The notes: a model not told the origin generated them from the letters alone. Counted from the first letter of the stretch, positions 18,558 to 28,010 are shown. The stretch: DNA of 64,000 nt from Francisellaceae bacterium UBA6186 (GCA_002422785.1 DITK01000027.1:24612-88611); one strand, 5' to 3'. A program made the numbers and translations.

Positions 18558-20954
18558 TCAAGCAGGATTACCACCGCCACCTGCATCAGGAGGTGGGGGG
18601 GTATCACGACCACTACCAGAATAATCACCTCTGCCACCACTAGGAGCCACAGGTTTACCACCCATAGCATCGCCTAAAGCGGAAGCGTCTGCATGTCCAG
18701 TCCCAGGTGAATTCATTTTATTTAGCTTTTCGGTTGCGCCTTTGCTAGCGGCTTGGCCGACAGCTGCACTTTGTGTACCTGTTTTTTCCACCCCGTGTTC
18801 AAAGCTACCTTTAGCTTTGTCAACCATAGAAACATCTGTTTGTTCTCCACCGATTCCGATCCAAGATAAAACTTTATCTGGCAAATGGTAAATCAAAGAA
18901 TAACATTTATTGACTGCAGCAATTACAAATCCAGTATATAAAATCAGCATTGGTGCCCAAGCAAACATAGAAGACTTACCACTTTCTCCAACTATATTTT
19001 GAAAGCTGGTTCTACATCCTTCATGTATCATAAATATAACAACATGAAAAAATTTAGCTCCAAAAATTAGGCCTATTATCATTAGCATTGGTCTTAAAAA
19101 AATACCTCCTATCATTCCTAGGGCTGGTTTTATTGCTCCAAGTTCTTCTTGGGATGGTAAAATCAACCCTAATGCCACTAATGGTGCTGCTACTACTGAT
19201 TCAATAACCGATATAAACCAGCCTAATGCCGTAACTGTAAATATCATGTAAGGTATCATAGGTAAATAAACTGCATGAGTTGCCCCCATTATCCATACTC
19301 CGCCTACCAAAGCTAATAACATGGGAATCATTACGAATATTGCTGTTGTCAAAGTATAACCTGCGGAATTAGCGCAGCTCATTAAATAAGCAGGTATAGC
19401 TGCAATTACAACGCCAACTGTAAGTGCTATCCAAAATACCTCAGCTACTATCATCATGTCGGTTCCTGCTTTGGCCATCTCTAAAATTGGATCTTCTCCG
19501 CCAGTACCCATAGCAAACCAAGCATTAACAATTGCAATTAATCCTTCAACGAATGGTATCATTATCAATCCAATTAAAGGAATTGCATATAAGTAACGCA
19601 TATTAGAAGCTGGGTCGAAGCTGCTGCCGGACGTAGGAACAGCCGAGGTATCTTGAAATAATTTCGATATATTGCTAGAAGATAAAGCTCGTGAATAAGT
19701 GCTAAAAGTTGCAGCATTTGCGGTACCTTTTAGTCGTGCATCGGTTAAGGCTTGATTGTCGGTTGTTATGCTGTTGCCAGTAATTAATGGACAGGATGCA
19801 CTAACTGGAGCTTCTCTGGTCGCTGTATCTAATAATCCTTGTTGCTTTGTTTTACCAAAAAAAACATAATATGAACCAGCTAAAATCCAACCAGATTTCT
19901 TTAAATTCTCTATTGAGGCACCTATATCCTGTGGGGGTAAGCTGCCACCAGCTGAGAGAACCATTGCAGCTTTGTTTAACCCAGACATGTTTGATATAAA
20001 AGCTGCTACCGCTCCGTATAAGATCCCATCAGTATTATACTCTGGGGGGATTGAACCTGCAGATGTTATTATCTCTGCTGCAGGTTGAAGAATATTTAAC
20101 ATAGAGGTTAAAGCTAATTTTTTAGTTCCATAAGCAATCTCGACTAAGTTTTGTTGTTGAGAATTACTTAACGTGGCACCAGAGATATTTTGTGGCGTAA
20201 CTTTGATCGGTATCGAGCCACATAGGCTTTGTCTGGCTGGGTTGTTTGGATCATTAGCACCAAAATTCAAACTTACCGCCCCATTGCTTGAGGTAGTAAA
20301 GTATGGAGTAAAAGGGTAAATTGTGGCACTACTATCAGCGTATGCATTGACTAAATTTATACAAACCAATGACTGTAGCATTCCTTGGGCGATACTCTTG
20401 CCATTAGATTTAAGAGTATTAATCGAACGACTATCTATATTAGTATTTTGGGTAACACTTATGCCTTGCGATAAATTATCTAAAACCACGTTCCAAATTT
20501 TATCTGCAGCCCCGATTCCATTTAAGACAATCCATACTATGGTTGATTGAATTAATGAATAACCAGAACCTGGGATCGGCGCTAATAACATTAATCCAAA
20601 ACTAGAACGTAACGGGATCCAAATGGAAGACCATTTTTTACCCATTACTTCTCCTTCGTGAGCGGTGTGCATAATAGATACACCGCCCACATAACTTAAT
20701 ATTAATACAGCAATCGCTAAAACTACACCATTAAAAATTTGGAATAAATTTCCTATAAATGAATTACTATCGCCTGATATTCCTAAATGAATGCTACCAA
20801 CATTGCTTCCGAGTATTTTACCTAAATACTCAACTGATCTATCGGTGGCTGGTGGATCGAAGATGCCGGCTATTGCATCGGTTGGTATAAAAAACAATAA
20901 AATCAAATATAATGTCAATATTAATGAAAATTTTGATTTTATGAATATGGACAT
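18558..20954 (-). CDS. dotA: Dot/Icm type IVB secretion protein DotA
   Basis: DotA is a polytopic inner-membrane protein of the Dot/Icm type IVB secretion system, needed for effector delivery into host cells. The 798-residue protein starts with a signal peptide (hydrophobic residues 9-28, likely cleaved after DAIA). A group of membrane helices follows, then a large periplasmic loop (about 180-440) and several helices at about 445-690. The C-terminal tail is rich in Gly/Pro/Ser. This is the DotA/TraY layout, shorter than the Legionella pneumophila protein of about 1,050 residues. The start overlaps the icmV stop by one base (TAATG). Its position beside icmV and opposite icmW-icmX matches Legionella. 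Confidence 0.93.
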   Translation of the reverse strand: MSIFIKSKFSLILTLYLILLFFIPTDAIAGIFDPPATDRSVEYLGKILGSNVGSIHLGISGDSNSFIGNLFQIFNGVVLAIAVLILSYVGGVSIMHTAHEGEVMGKKWSSIWIPLRSSFGLMLLAPIPGSGYSLIQSTIVWIVLNGIGAADKIWNVVLDNLSQGISVTQNTNIDSRSINTLKSNGKSIAQGMLQSLVCINLVNAYADSSATIYPFTPYFTTSSNGAVSLNFGANDPNNPARQSLCGSIPIKVTPQNISGATLSNSQQQNLVEIAYGTKKLALTSMLNILQPAAEIITSAGSIPPEYNTDGILYGAVAAFISNMSGLNKAAMVLSAGGSLPPQDIGASIENLKKSGWILAGSYYVFFGKTKQQGLLDTATREAPVSASCPLITGNSITTDNQALTDARLKGTANAATFSTYSRALSSSNISKLFQDTSAVPTSGSSFDPASNMRYLYAIPLIGLIMIPFVEGLIAIVNAWFAMGTGGEDPILEMAKAGTDMMIVAEVFWIALTVGVVIAAIPAYLMSCANSAGYTLTTAIFVMIPMLLALVGGVWIMGATHAVYLPMIPYMIFTVTALGWFISVIESVVAAPLVALGLILPSQEELGAIKPALGMIGGIFLRPMLMIIGLIFGAKFFHVVIFMIHEGCRTSFQNIVGESGKSSMFAWAPMLILYTGFVIAAVNKCYSLIYHLPDKVLSWIGIGGEQTDVSMVDKAKGSFEHGVEKTGTQSAAVGQAASKGATEKLNKMNSPGTGHADASALGDAMGGKPVAPSGGRGDYSGSGRDTPPPPDAGGGGNPA

Positions 20955-21388
20955 TAATTCAGCCAGTCTTTAAAAGTTAAACCTAGTTTTTTCTTGGTAA
21001 TTTGAGTTAACCAAAAATGGTATTTAAAAGTTTTTGATAACCCTAAAACGGTTACCGCCATGCCCAATATAAAACCATATAAATTTTGGTAATTAATAGT
21101 AATAAACATGGTATAGCAAAATAAACCGATACTAATTATTAATGAAATTATAAATAATCTGAAAAATTCTTTTTTACGATCTAGTAAATCTTGTTCGGTT
21201 AGTTGTAAACGTGCAACTGCCTGTTCAAAAGTTTCTTGATTTTCTGTCTTTTCAGTTAAGAATAAATTTTTAGTAGCACTAATAATGTAGTTAACATTAA
21301 ATTTATGATTCTCGTAATTGAACCATTTATCAGCCCTAACATTAACTATGTGGCCAGCAACTTTTTTGGTTCCAGAAAGAAATCCCAC
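20954..21388 (-). CDS. icmV: Dot/Icm type IVB secretion protein IcmV
   Basis: This small inner-membrane component of the Dot/Icm system has 144 residues, close to the known family length of about 150. Two adjacent membrane helices (about residues 78-118) lie in the second half, and an N-terminal soluble part contains KVAGHIVNVRADKWFNYE. It uses a GTG start with AGGAG 7 bases upstream. It is translationally coupled to dotA, and both are read away from icmW. Identification rests on synteny plus the two-helix layout. Confidence 0.88.
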   Translation of the reverse strand: MGFLSGTKKVAGHIVNVRADKWFNYENHKFNVNYIISATKNLFLTEKTENQETFEQAVARLQLTEQDLLDRKKEFFRLFIISLIISIGLFCYTMFITINYQNLYGFILGMAVTVLGLSKTFKYHFWLTQITKKKLGLTFKDWLN

Positions 21389-21450
21389 TACTTATCTCCT
21401 ATGTCTATGTTTATGTTTATATATTTATTATACTGTATAAATATAAATGT

Positions 21451-21495
21451 TAGTAATTATGGTAATTATAGTAATTATAGTAATTATAGTAATTA
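21451..21495. repeat. Five 9-bp tandem repeats between divergent icm operons
   Basis: Five consecutive copies of TAGTAATTA (the second with one change, TGGTAATTA) fill 21451-21495. They lie in the 155-base region from which icmV-dotA and icmW-icmX diverge. Each unit carries TAATTA, a 6-bp palindrome. They may be a binding array, a curved-DNA element or a slippage-prone microsatellite; copy number could alter spacing of regulator sites for both operons. Confidence 0.85.
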
Positions 21496-21543
21496 TTTTA
21501 ATATTTAATTGAAATTTGATCTTTTAAATGCGGAGATTTATCC

Positions 21544-22005
21544 ATGCCAGATTTACATTTAGACGCAGTGCATGCTTTTTGGGATAGTTATGATAGACGG
21601 GTGTTGTATAGAGTCATTGTAGCCTTAGAAAGTGTAGAAACTTGGGCTGCAGATCATGATCCAAAAATAGAACAGGCAATTATTAAATTAGGGCAAGCCA
21701 TGGATCTTGCTCATAGCGTAGATTTTACTGGTTACGAAGAAAAAATAATTAATATCTTAGCTTACTTACGGGCCGGTAGAGCGATTAAGATCCTACAAAG
21801 TATTGATAATTTAAAGCCAGGATCAGCAGCAAAATTATTGACATATGCAGAAGAGCAGGTTTCAACTAAGCTAGGAAAACCTATAAACCACAGTGCTAAA
21901 TTATTTTTAGATCGTAATTTGGTTTTTGAAAGAATGCAGTTGCTGTCTAGAATTTTTTCCATGCAAAGAGTGTCTTTAATCTTAAATGCATTAGAAAAAC
22001 TATAA
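21544..22005 (+). CDS. icmW: Dot/Icm type IVB secretion chaperone IcmW
   Basis: IcmW is the small acidic cytoplasmic adaptor that, with IcmS, binds effectors and brings them to the DotL coupling complex. The 153-residue length equals the family norm (about 151). Family features seen are MPDL at the start, YRVIVALESVETW at about residues 21-33, the LQSIDNLKPGSAAKLLTYAEE stretch, and NLVFERMQLLSRIFS near the end. The start has GGAG 8 bases upstream. icmX follows after 32 bases, giving an icmW-icmX unit. Confidence 0.95.
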   Translation: MPDLHLDAVHAFWDSYDRRVLYRVIVALESVETWAADHDPKIEQAIIKLGQAMDLAHSVDFTGYEEKIINILAYLRAGRAIKILQSIDNLKPGSAAKLLTYAEEQVSTKLGKPINHSAKLFLDRNLVFERMQLLSRIFSMQRVSLILNALEKL

Positions 22006-22037
22006 TTTATAAAATAATTAAGGTAAAAGTAGTATAT

Positions 22038-22976
22038 ATGTTTTTGTTACAATTATATAAAGCTAATAGTTTTTATAAGCTATTAAAAAAATTAATTAAT
22101 TTTCCCATATTATTCAAGATATTTAGTTGTTGTTTATTATTTTGGGCCACAATTAGCTATGCTGATACCGGTAATCCAGAAAGCAACATCAACACCAATG
22201 TATTGCAAGCGATAGAGTTACATAATAGCGTAGAATGGGGGCAATTTGTTAATCAAAAAGAATTAGCTGATATTAACTACGATTTATATAGAATTAATGG
22301 TCCTAATGTTAATGATAGAGTCATTGTAGCTCAAGATCCCAAAGGGTATTTGGTTGACAAACATAATGAAATGTTTTGTTCCATGCAAATTGATAAAAAA
22401 TGTCAAATAAATTCTCCTTTGTATACACACGCAGATATGAGAGCTTCGGTATTGATACATAATTCGTATCACAACCTCGAAGACATAAAGTTAGCAACAG
22501 AAGTTATCAGAAATATTGTTAATCCATTTCCTTCTAACTTAGCCTTAGAAATGCGAGATGCTAGTGTCAGAGATCGTGAGCTTACTCGAAATAAATCAGC
22601 TCTAGCCGAGACTTACGCCATAGAGGCAAGGCTTGGGGTGGTTAGAAATTCTTTTAATAGCATGTTGCTTAATAGGTTACCGCTAGATTTATTAAAAGGC
22701 AAATCATCATCTGAGAAAAAAAACCTTTCCATCCTAGGTATTATGGAACAAGAAGCTAAAGATCGGTTTGCCAATGCCCAATGGCAAACATCTATAGAAC
22801 AAGGTAATAACGATATTTTTTTAAAAGAGCTGGCCAAAATGGAAGCATTTAAAATTTGGATGGATTATCATAAATATAAGCAAAATGAACGCATAGAGTC
22901 TTTGTTAGCTACTATGGTTGCCCAACAATCAGATCTTCAACAATTATTAATCAACAAAAATGCAAAAAATAATTAA
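22038..22976 (+). CDS. icmX: Dot/Icm type IVB secretion protein IcmX
   Basis: IcmX is a periplasmic/secreted protein needed for Dot/Icm function. The 312-residue protein has a rather long N-region, then a signal sequence ending SYADTG at about residue 44. The mature part has two Cys (MFCSMQIDKKC) and a strongly conserved end: MEAFKIWMDYHKYKQNERIE then SLLATMVAQQ. It is shorter than the Legionella pneumophila protein (about 466). The call rests on synteny with icmW and on the family end. A clear paralogue lies at 40313-41233. The downstream membrane gene overlaps it by 17 bases. Confidence 0.88.
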   Translation: MFLLQLYKANSFYKLLKKLINFPILFKIFSCCLLFWATISYADTGNPESNINTNVLQAIELHNSVEWGQFVNQKELADINYDLYRINGPNVNDRVIVAQDPKGYLVDKHNEMFCSMQIDKKCQINSPLYTHADMRASVLIHNSYHNLEDIKLATEVIRNIVNPFPSNLALEMRDASVRDRELTRNKSALAETYAIEARLGVVRNSFNSMLLNRLPLDLLKGKSSSEKKNLSILGIMEQEAKDRFANAQWQTSIEQGNNDIFLKELAKMEAFKIWMDYHKYKQNERIESLLATMVAQQSDLQQLLINKNAKNN

Positions 22977-24429
22977 CCAATTAAAAGTAAACATCCGGGA
23001 AGAATTGTACCTGTCAATTAAAACTACTATTAGTTGGGTTGTTTGGGTTTTTAGTATTATCTTTGGTATGTATTTAATATTTTCTCAATCAAAAATAATT
23101 TTATATTATCTATATATTATAATTGCAATTTTAGGCACATTACTACATGTTTTGGTGATTAAAAATTTAAATATCAAATTTAATGATGTTGATAATGTCA
23201 CTAATATTTCTGTAACAAATTTTTTGACTTTTTTATTTAAAATTTTATTTTTACAAAGCAGGATATGGCTATTAACATCCTGGTTGTTAGCTAATTTATT
23301 AGCACAAGGAACTTTGAATATTAAGTTTAACCATATTAGTAATAATTTATTGCCAGAAAATGATTTTATAATACTGATTAATGGATTAGCTAATTGGGTT
23401 GTTTTTGTGAGCTTATTGTTAGGGATTGGCTTTTTTAAATATCGGTTTCAATTTTCTAACATACGTATTGCTAAATGTTTATTGCCTAAGGTACGCCAAA
23501 AACTATCAATATTTTTTTATAATAGTCTGTTAGGACTTGAATCTTATATTCGTATTATTAGTTTTATTATTTTAATAATAGTATTATTAGCAGGTTTGTT
23601 TGAAATTATGGCGGCCAAATATAAATTGTTTAGTTTTTTTAATTACCCAATGATTACGTCCTTTGTTATTTTTATTGGTTACTCTTATTATAGAAAAAAA
23701 ATAGAAAACATGATTGATTTTTTCTGTAAAAAAAATTCAATGGATTTTATCAGTGTTTTTTCTATCATGTTTTTAACATGTAGTGTGGCAATTTTTTTTG
23801 TTAATCAATTATTATTATCACAAATAGAGTTTTTGCAAGTAATACCTACAAATATATCAACAATAAAAAATTTTCTTGTAACCAGATTATTTAATGATCC
23901 TATTATTAATAAAAATCATATTAAAATTTTATTTGTTTGTTTAAATGTCATTCTAACATTTGGCGCAACTACAGATGTGTTTTTAACACAAATATCAGGC
24001 TATAAAATATGGGTTGTATATGTTGCAAGTTGTTTTTTTCCTGTAATTTATAGTGTCATATGTTATAATTTTGATTTTAGTGCGATATTGAATAATTTTT
24101 TAACTACTAATTTTGCTAATTATTTAATGTTATTAGTTATTATTGCGATATTTAAAGCTAATTATAATAATATTTATCATATATTATGTGTTTTTGGAGT
24201 TAAAACCAGTATAACTAACAAGATACCGCAATCAATAAAAATGGATTTTAGTTTGGTTATAAAAGCTATATTACTGTTAAGTTTTATTTGTTTAAGTGGT
24301 TATTATGTGTTTTCGTGGACTTTGATTGAAAACGCAGCAGCGTTGGCGGCATTATTAATATTGCCAGTTATAGCTATGTTGATCATTAAAATACTATTTT
24401 TCACTAACAAATTAACTGTCTCCAGTTAA
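22960..24429 (+). CDS. Polytopic membrane protein of unknown function, linked to icmX
   Basis: This 489-residue protein is very hydrophobic, with about 11-12 predicted membrane helices separated by short loops, and no motif I can assign. Visible points are an N-terminal amphipathic stretch before the first helix (about residue 22), a loop with PLLF-free basic stretches near residue 175 (CLLPKVRQKL), and DPIINKNHIK at about residue 313. It starts inside icmX (17-base overlap), so it is translated from the icmW-icmX mRNA. This suggests a link to secretion or to envelope biology. A very divergent transporter is the other option. It overlaps the convergent rpoS end by 18 bases. Confidence 0.7.
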   Translation: MQKIINQLKVNIREELYLSIKTTISWVVWVFSIIFGMYLIFSQSKIILYYLYIIIAILGTLLHVLVIKNLNIKFNDVDNVTNISVTNFLTFLFKILFLQSRIWLLTSWLLANLLAQGTLNIKFNHISNNLLPENDFIILINGLANWVVFVSLLLGIGFFKYRFQFSNIRIAKCLLPKVRQKLSIFFYNSLLGLESYIRIISFIILIIVLLAGLFEIMAAKYKLFSFFNYPMITSFVIFIGYSYYRKKIENMIDFFCKKNSMDFISVFSIMFLTCSVAIFFVNQLLLSQIEFLQVIPTNISTIKNFLVTRLFNDPIINKNHIKILFVCLNVILTFGATTDVFLTQISGYKIWVVYVASCFFPVIYSVICYNFDFSAILNNFLTTNFANYLMLLVIIAIFKANYNNIYHILCVFGVKTSITNKIPQSIKMDFSLVIKAILLLSFICLSGYYVFSWTLIENAAALAALLILPVIAMLIIKILFFTNKLTVSS

Positions 24430-25479
24430 AGAATGTAAATCTATTCCTTGATCTTCTATAATTATTTTTAACGACTTTAAAGCCTCACTTTGTAATTGCC
24501 TTACCCTCTCCCTAGTTAAACCAATTTCGTGCCCGGTTTGTTCTAAAGTATTTGGCTCGCCGTCATGCAAGCCAAAGCGTAATTCTACTACCGATTTTTG
24601 AGTTGTTGTTAATTTTGATAACCAATTATCTATTGCTTGTGTTAAAGCATTTTTAGACGCTATTTTTGCTGGATCTAATAAATCGTTACCAACAGTATCT
24701 AATAATGATTTGTTAATAGTATCTGAAATAGGAGCATCAATAGAAATTATTTTTTCATTTAGACATAAAGTATTCTCTATGTCTTTTTCCGATCGGTTTA
24801 GTTTCGACGCAATTGCATCAATAGATCGTTCATGGTTCATGTCTTTTCCTAATTCATTTTTAATCCTTAAACAAGAATTTAATTTTTTCATTACGTGTAC
24901 TGGCAACCTTATGGTACGATTTTGACTCATTATGGCTCGTTCAATAGTTTGTTGGATCCACCAAGCACTATAAGTGGAAAATCTAAATCCTCGTTCTGGA
25001 TCAAATTTTTCCACTGCTCTCATTAACCCCAGGTTACCTTCTTCAATTAAATCTAAGATAGCCATGCCACTTCTTAAGTATTTTCTAGCAATCTTAATCA
25101 CTAGTCGTAAATTACTTTCTATCATTTTTTGCCTGGCTTTGAGATCACCTTGCCTACTTAACCTCGAATAATAAATTTCTTCCTCTTTGCTCAATAATGG
25201 CGCAATGCCAACCTCTCTAAGGTATATGTCTGTAGGATCTTTAGATTTTGGTGGTTTAAGTATTGTTTTAGTCTTGGTTTCTTCGTTGTTATTAATATTT
25301 TCTAGGTATTCTTCTGATATTATATTGTGTATTTCTTCAGTAAAATCTAGTTCTGCAAGTCCCTCTTGTGATTCTTCAGTTATATTGTCATATTCTTCGT
25401 TGTTTGCTTGATCTTGTTCTATATTTAAATTATCAAAGCCATCTTTAAGTAAAGTGGATTTTTGTATACGTTGTTGCAT
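24412..25479 (-). CDS. rpoS: RNA polymerase sigma factor RpoS
   Basis: This sigma-70 family group 2 factor governs stationary-phase and transmissive-form genes. The order is an acidic N-terminal tail (about residues 15-70), region 1.2 (TDIYLREVG), region 2 with SNLRLVIKIARKY, LDLIEEGNLGLMRAVEKFDP and FSTYSAWWIQQTIERAIM, region 3, and region 4 with LRFGLHDGE, LTRERVRQLQ. The length (355) and the lack of a long region 1.1 match RpoS, not RpoD. ATG 25479 is preferred over GTG 25485. In Legionellales RpoS links growth phase to virulence and to the resistant cell form, which fits the H1-like protein found in this window. Confidence 0.93.
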   Translation of the reverse strand: MQQRIQKSTLLKDGFDNLNIEQDQANNEEYDNITEESQEGLAELDFTEEIHNIISEEYLENINNNEETKTKTILKPPKSKDPTDIYLREVGIAPLLSKEEEIYYSRLSRQGDLKARQKMIESNLRLVIKIARKYLRSGMAILDLIEEGNLGLMRAVEKFDPERGFRFSTYSAWWIQQTIERAIMSQNRTIRLPVHVMKKLNSCLRIKNELGKDMNHERSIDAIASKLNRSEKDIENTLCLNEKIISIDAPISDTINKSLLDTVGNDLLDPAKIASKNALTQAIDNWLSKLTTTQKSVVELRFGLHDGEPNTLEQTGHEIGLTRERVRQLQSEALKSLKIIIEDQGIDLHSLTGDS

Positions 25480-25557
25480 AAGCACATAACCTAAATAATA
25501 AATAATTTTTTATTGGTAATTATTTATAAAATCGGTTTAAATACCTGATAACTTTAA

Positions 25558-26010
25558 TTATAAAGCCTGACTACCGGCTGGAACAGGTGGACATGGTGTA
25601 ATAGCAGCCGGAACATAGATATTAATATTTGTTGGAGCAGCAGGACCTTGTTCTATACAATAGTACTGCATATCGCCAAGATCGTTAACTATAGCCTTAA
25701 ATGATAGTAGTATTGCTCCGTCCCCCATCATATTTATTGTACAGCCATTATTTGTTATGCTAGTCCAAACGCTTCTACTAGATGTTTGGTTAAATAAAGC
25801 CACGGTTGGGCAAGCTTTATTTTTGGAATAAAAGCCAGATATAGCTATTTTGTTTTGTTCGACAATAGCTATTGCGCTATTATACATAGCGGTGATCTTG
25901 TAATCTTGATAAGAGTATAGCGAAATTGAACATAAAATAAGCACTATAGTAATAGTAATTAATATTTCAATCAAAGATAATGCGGTTAATTTAAAAAAAT
26001 ACTTATGCAT
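25558..26010 (-). CDS. Type IV pilin-like protein with atypical cleavage site
   Basis: The 150-residue protein begins with a short leader and a class III prepilin motif: FKLTA, then LSLIEILITITIVLILCSISLYSY, the hydrophobic N-terminal pilin helix with the conserved Glu at mature position +5. The residue before the presumed cleavage is Ala where most prepilins have Gly. The globular part has four Cys after residue 60, consistent with disulfides. No other pilus genes are nearby. comEC lies 2 kb away, so a competence pseudopilin is a reasonable guess. It diverges from lolC. Confidence 0.75.
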   Translation of the reverse strand: MHKYFFKLTALSLIEILITITIVLILCSISLYSYQDYKITAMYNSAIAIVEQNKIAISGFYSKNKACPTVALFNQTSSRSVWTSITNNGCTINMMGDGAILLSFKAIVNDLGDMQYYCIEQGPAAPTNINIYVPAAITPCPPVPAGSQAL

Positions 26011-26039
26011 ATATTTTATAATAAGATAGGTCGTAGCGA

Positions 26040-27287
26040 ATGTTAATAAGCCGATATTTATTTTTTATTGGATTACGATATTTTATGATCAAAAGAAAAG
26101 ATCATTTTGTATCTTTTATCTCTACTGTTTCAATGCTAGGTATAGCACTAGGGGTTGCAGTATTAATTACGGTTTTATCTGTAATGAACGGTTTTAGTAA
26201 GGAAATTAGAGCCAAAATACTTAGCATAACACCCCATATAACTTTAAAAAATTTTTCAGGATCACTAAACGGCTGGCAGAGCGTGGTCGATAATATTAAA
26301 AAAACTAACCAAGTTATAGGGGTTGCTCCATATATTGCCCAACATGGCCTCTTGTCTTGGAATGGATACAGCAAACCAGTTATGGTTGTTGGTATTGACA
26401 CATTACAAATTGAAAATATTTATCCGTTACACAATAATTTAGTTAGTGGTAGTATATCTTCCTTAACTCCAAATAATTTTCAAATATTAGTTGGGCAAGA
26501 TTTAGCAGATAGTCTTGGAATAAATTTATATGATCAAGTGGCTTTAATTACCCCACAAGTTAATATATCGCCAATTGGTGTTATGCCTAGGATTAAAAAA
26601 CTAACAGTTGGCGGTATTTTGAAAACTAGTACCCCATATGATCAAAATCATATTTTTTTACATATCGCTGACGCAAGTAAGTTATATAAAATGGGAACTG
26701 GTATTACTGGTATTCAAATTAAAATTTCAGATGAATTAATGGCTAAAAAAGTTTCTGCTCAAATGAGTGTTAATTTTAATCATCAATATGCTGTTTCAGA
26801 TTGGACATCAGAATTTGGTGCTTTTTTGGAAGCTATGAAAATGGAAAAAACGGTTATGTGGTGTATTTTATTATTAATTATATCCGTTGCTGCGTTTAAT
26901 TTGGTGTCTAGTTTAATTATGTTGGTTACTGATAAAAGACCTGATATTGCTATTTTGCGAGTTATGGGGGCTACTTGTCGGGAAATAATGTTAATTTTTA
27001 TGATTCAAGGTAGCGCTATAGGATTGATCGGTACAGTTAGCGGATTAATTATTGGTTTAATTCTGGCATATAATGTTACAGATTTAGTTAATTTTTTACA
27101 AAATCTGTTTAATATCCAATTTGTTTCAGAAGAAGCATATTGGATTGGTTTTGTACCTTCGGATATCCATTTTAGAGATGTTTTTTGGATTTGTGCTTTA
27201 TCGCTTTTTATGAGTTTTATTGCAACTTTGTATCCGGCGTTTAGGGCAAGTAATGTTAAACCAGCTGAGGCCCTACGTTATGAATGA
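26040..27287 (+). CDS. lolC: Lipoprotein-releasing ABC transporter permease (LolC/LolE family)
   Basis: This permease frees outer-membrane lipoproteins from the inner membrane and passes them to LolA. The 415-residue protein has one helix after the IGLRYF start, a large periplasmic domain (about 50-265) and three C-terminal helices, the MacB/LolC-FtsX layout. Family motifs are VLSVMNGF near residue 45 and DIAILRVMGATCREIM before the last helices. Only one permease gene is present here, as in species where a single LolF-type homodimer replaces LolC plus LolE. It overlaps lolD by 8 bases. Confidence 0.93.
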   Translation: MLISRYLFFIGLRYFMIKRKDHFVSFISTVSMLGIALGVAVLITVLSVMNGFSKEIRAKILSITPHITLKNFSGSLNGWQSVVDNIKKTNQVIGVAPYIAQHGLLSWNGYSKPVMVVGIDTLQIENIYPLHNNLVSGSISSLTPNNFQILVGQDLADSLGINLYDQVALITPQVNISPIGVMPRIKKLTVGGILKTSTPYDQNHIFLHIADASKLYKMGTGITGIQIKISDELMAKKVSAQMSVNFNHQYAVSDWTSEFGAFLEAMKMEKTVMWCILLLIISVAAFNLVSSLIMLVTDKRPDIAILRVMGATCREIMLIFMIQGSAIGLIGTVSGLIIGLILAYNVTDLVNFLQNLFNIQFVSEEAYWIGFVPSDIHFRDVFWICALSLFMSFIATLYPAFRASNVKPAEALRYE

Positions 27288-27954
27288 TATTGTCTTAGAA
27301 TGTAAAACCATAAGTAAAAATTTTTTTGATGGAACTAAGCTATTATCAATTTTGTCCCAAGTTGATTTAAAAATTTTTAGAGGACAACAAGTAGCTATTA
27401 TGGGTCGGTCTGGTTCTGGTAAAACAACTTTGTTGCAACTGCTAGGTGGATTAGACGTTCCGACAGATGGCAATGTAATATTATGTAATAAAGATTTAAA
27501 TAACATTAATGAACAAGATAAAGCATACTTAAGAAATAACAAAATTGGTTTTATTTATCAATTACATCATTTGTTACCTGAATTTACTGCCTTAGAAAAT
27601 GTTTGCATGCCATTGTTAATTCAAAAAATGTCATTCAAAATTGCTAAAGATCTTGCGGCAGTATTATTAGAAGAGGTTGGTTTAAGCCATAGATTAAATT
27701 TCACTCCAAATAAATTATCTGGTGGCGAGAGACAAAGAGTAGCTATTGCTAGAGCTTTAATTAATAATCCAGAGTGCATTTTAGCCGATGAACCAACAGG
27801 TAACTTAGATGTAGAAAGCGCTGCTATGGTAATGGAATTAATTAATAATTTAAATAAAAAACGCAAAGCTGCGGTTGTTATGGTAACTCACGATTTAAAT
27901 TTAGCTAAGCAATTTGATCGTATTTATCAATTGCAAAATGGAAAATTGGTTTAA
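27280..27954 (+). CDS. lolD: Lipoprotein-releasing ABC transporter ATPase LolD
   Basis: The 224-residue ABC ATPase powers lipoprotein release with the LolC-type permease. Walker A is GRSGSGKTTLLQ, the Q-loop is YQLHHLLPEFTALENV, the signature is LSGGERQRVAIARAL, Walker B is CILADEPTGNLD, and the switch is VMVTHD. YQFHHLLPEFTALENV-like Q-loops are typical of LolD. The start ATG lies within the last codons of the permease gene (8-base overlap); a longer reading from 27220 would run deep into that gene and is rejected. Confidence 0.95.
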   Translation: MNDIVLECKTISKNFFDGTKLLSILSQVDLKIFRGQQVAIMGRSGSGKTTLLQLLGGLDVPTDGNVILCNKDLNNINEQDKAYLRNNKIGFIYQLHHLLPEFTALENVCMPLLIQKMSFKIAKDLAAVLLEEVGLSHRLNFTPNKLSGGERQRVAIARALINNPECILADEPTGNLDVESAAMVMELINNLNKKRKAAVVMVTHDLNLAKQFDRIYQLQNGKLV

Positions 27955-28010
27955 TAAATTTTTTAATTTTGTGATATTTAAATTTGCATTAATATGTTCT
28001 TATTTTGAAT

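Noticed and set aside
21496..21543. PmrA-type direct repeats before icmW
   Set aside because: TTTAA elements occur, but not with the spacing expected for PmrA sites, and the AT-rich background makes chance matches likely.
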